Positions 4,559 through 5,446 of a stretch of DNA of 5,446 nt are shown here, piece after piece. The position numbers and the translations under genes were made by a program. Every line of letters starts with the position of its first letter. The first letter of the stretch is position 1. Below the pieces are notes generated by a model. That model had not been told where the DNA came from. It saw only the letters and a list, made by a program, of their open reading frames with translations, and made no database searches. Origin of the DNA: Nitrospirota bacterium (GTDB lineage: Bacteria > Patescibacteriota > Gracilibacteria > UBA1369 > LOWO2-01-FULL-3); assembly GCA_011682355.1 (NCBI GenBank), contig JAACEU010000049.1, positions 1 through 5,446 on the forward strand, read 5' to 3'.

Positions 4559-5446
4559 ATGTGTGGAGTTGTAGGAATTTTAGGACATGATTATGTCGCT
4601 CAAGATATGTACGACGCTCTTGTCACTTTGCAACATCGTGGACAAGACGCGGCCGGTATTATTACTTTTAATGGACGATTTCATACTCGAAAAGATTTTG
4701 GTCTTGTCCGTGACATTTTTCATACGCGTCATATGAGGAGACTTCAGGGACATGCCGCTGTTGGTCATACCCGTTATCCAACTATTGGGAAAAATGTCCT
4801 CGAGGATGTTCAACCATTTCTCGGCCCTGCACCTTTTGGAGTGATCCTTGCTCATAATGGGAATGTTTACAATGCCCCTGAATTGAGAAAAGAAATTTTC
4901 GAAAAAGATCATAGACTTGTAAATAGTGATTGTGACGCGGAAGTTCTTTTGAATATATTGACCAAAGCTTTGACTAAGCAAAATCCCGATCATCTAAAGG
5001 CGGAACATGTGTGGAAAGCGGTTAAAAGTGTTTACGATAGGGCCAAAGGTTCTTATAGTGCTGTTGCCTATGTTGCAAAACAGGGAATGATAGCTTTCCG
5101 TGATCCATATGGAGTTCGTCCGTTATTAATGGGAAAAAGAATTAACGGTCTAACTACCGATTATATGTTTGCTTCCGAATCGGTTACGTTGGATATCCTT
5201 GGATTTGAACTGGTTGGAGATGTTGGTCCTGGTGAAGCTGTTTTCATTGATGAAAAAGACAGAAAAGTTTACAGAAAAAGACTTGTGAACCGTACTCACG
5301 TTCCTTGTATTTTTGAATACGTTTACTTTGCCCGTCCGGATTCTATCTTGGATGACATTTCTGTATATAAATCTCGAGTGAGGATGGGGCGAAAATTGGC
5401 GACACAAATTAAAAAAGCCAAACTAGATATCGACGTTATTATGCCG
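4559..5446 (+). CDS. purF: Amidophosphoribosyltransferase, 3' end beyond window
   Basis: PurF catalyses the first committed step of de novo purine synthesis: glutamine-derived ammonia and PRPP give 5-phosphoribosylamine. The 296 residues present cover the whole N-terminal Ntn-hydrolase glutaminase domain and the start of the phosphoribosyltransferase domain. Cys2 follows Met directly (MCGVVGIL), so the catalytic Cys needs only Met removal and there is no propeptide as in Bacillus PurF. Other markers are LQHRGQDAAGI (24-34), GHTRYPT (69-75), AHNGN (98-102), NSDCDAEVLLN (122-132), FRDPYGVRPL and PCIFEYVYFARPDS (249-262). The sequence looks closer to the E. coli type than the Bacillus type. The PRPP-binding loop and C-terminus lie beyond the edge. 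The start follows the folD stop by 4 nt with no Shine-Dalgarno sequence, so translation may be coupled. Confidence 0.97.
   Translation, partial: MCGVVGILGHDYVAQDMYDALVTLQHRGQDAAGIITFNGRFHTRKDFGLVRDIFHTRHMRRLQGHAAVGHTRYPTIGKNVLEDVQPFLGPAPFGVILAHNGNVYNAPELRKEIFEKDHRLVNSDCDAEVLLNILTKALTKQNPDHLKAEHVWKAVKSVYDRAKGSYSAVAYVAKQGMIAFRDPYGVRPLLMGKRINGLTTDYMFASESVTLDILGFELVGDVGPGEAVFIDEKDRKVYRKRLVNRTHVPCIFEYVYFARPDSILDDISVYKSRVRMGRKLATQIKKAKLDIDVIMP

Noticed and set aside
5306..5308. Cys250 of PurF as an iron-sulfur cluster ligand as in Bacillus PurF
   Set aside because: E. coli PurF, which has no cluster, has a Cys at the same place in its PCLFEYVYF motif; the other ligands would lie beyond the window, so nothing can be concluded.
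4580..5407. Minus-strand open frames opposite purF
   Set aside because: They are antisense shadows of a strongly conserved PurF glutaminase domain.

Overview
The window is compact bacterial chromosome: short gaps, standard code (TAA, TAG and one TGA stop, no sign of TGA recoding), mostly AT-leaning genes, and GC-rich palindromes dropped into both intergenic and coding DNA. The style of the proteins (YqhQ/DUF1385 membrane protein, an RSSTP-type dUTPase next to a very divergent thymidylate-kinase-like protein) and the palindromes inside genes suggest a Candidate Phyla Radiation/Patescibacteria genome, perhaps a lineage that keeps de novo purine synthesis such as Peregrinibacteria. This placement is inference, not proven by the sequence.

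Left part (1-1512): the 5' end of an unrecognised minus-strand ORF runs off the left edge. Divergent from it, a good sigma-70-type promoter (TTGACT, 16 nt, TAGAAT) drives rplK (L11) and rplA (L1). The usual secE-nusG genes are not directly upstream. The 137-nt rplK-rplA spacer carries a GC-rich composite of hairpins, lying between a strong but displaced Shine-Dalgarno sequence and the rplA start.

Middle (1527-2611): a YqhQ-family (DUF1385) membrane protein gene converges on rplA with a 14-nt gap. Its coding sequence contains a 21-nt palindrome resembling one arm of the rplK-rplA spacer element. Its start faces dut across a short divergent intergenic region with a symmetric 8-bp inverted repeat overlapping a -10 hexamer on each strand.

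Right part (2632-5446): dut, a thymidylate-kinase-like gene, folD and purF form a tight same-strand cluster (gaps of 1, 14 and 4 nt). They fit one theme: Dut makes dUMP, the kinase would phosphorylate dTMP, FolD supplies the one-carbon folates needed for thymidylate and purine synthesis, and PurF starts purine synthesis. folD carries an in-frame palindromic insertion, and purF is cut by the right edge. No rRNA, tRNA, CRISPR array, IS element or transposase was seen. The most unusual features are the palindromic elements invading genes and the ribosomal operon spacer, and the atypical kinase.
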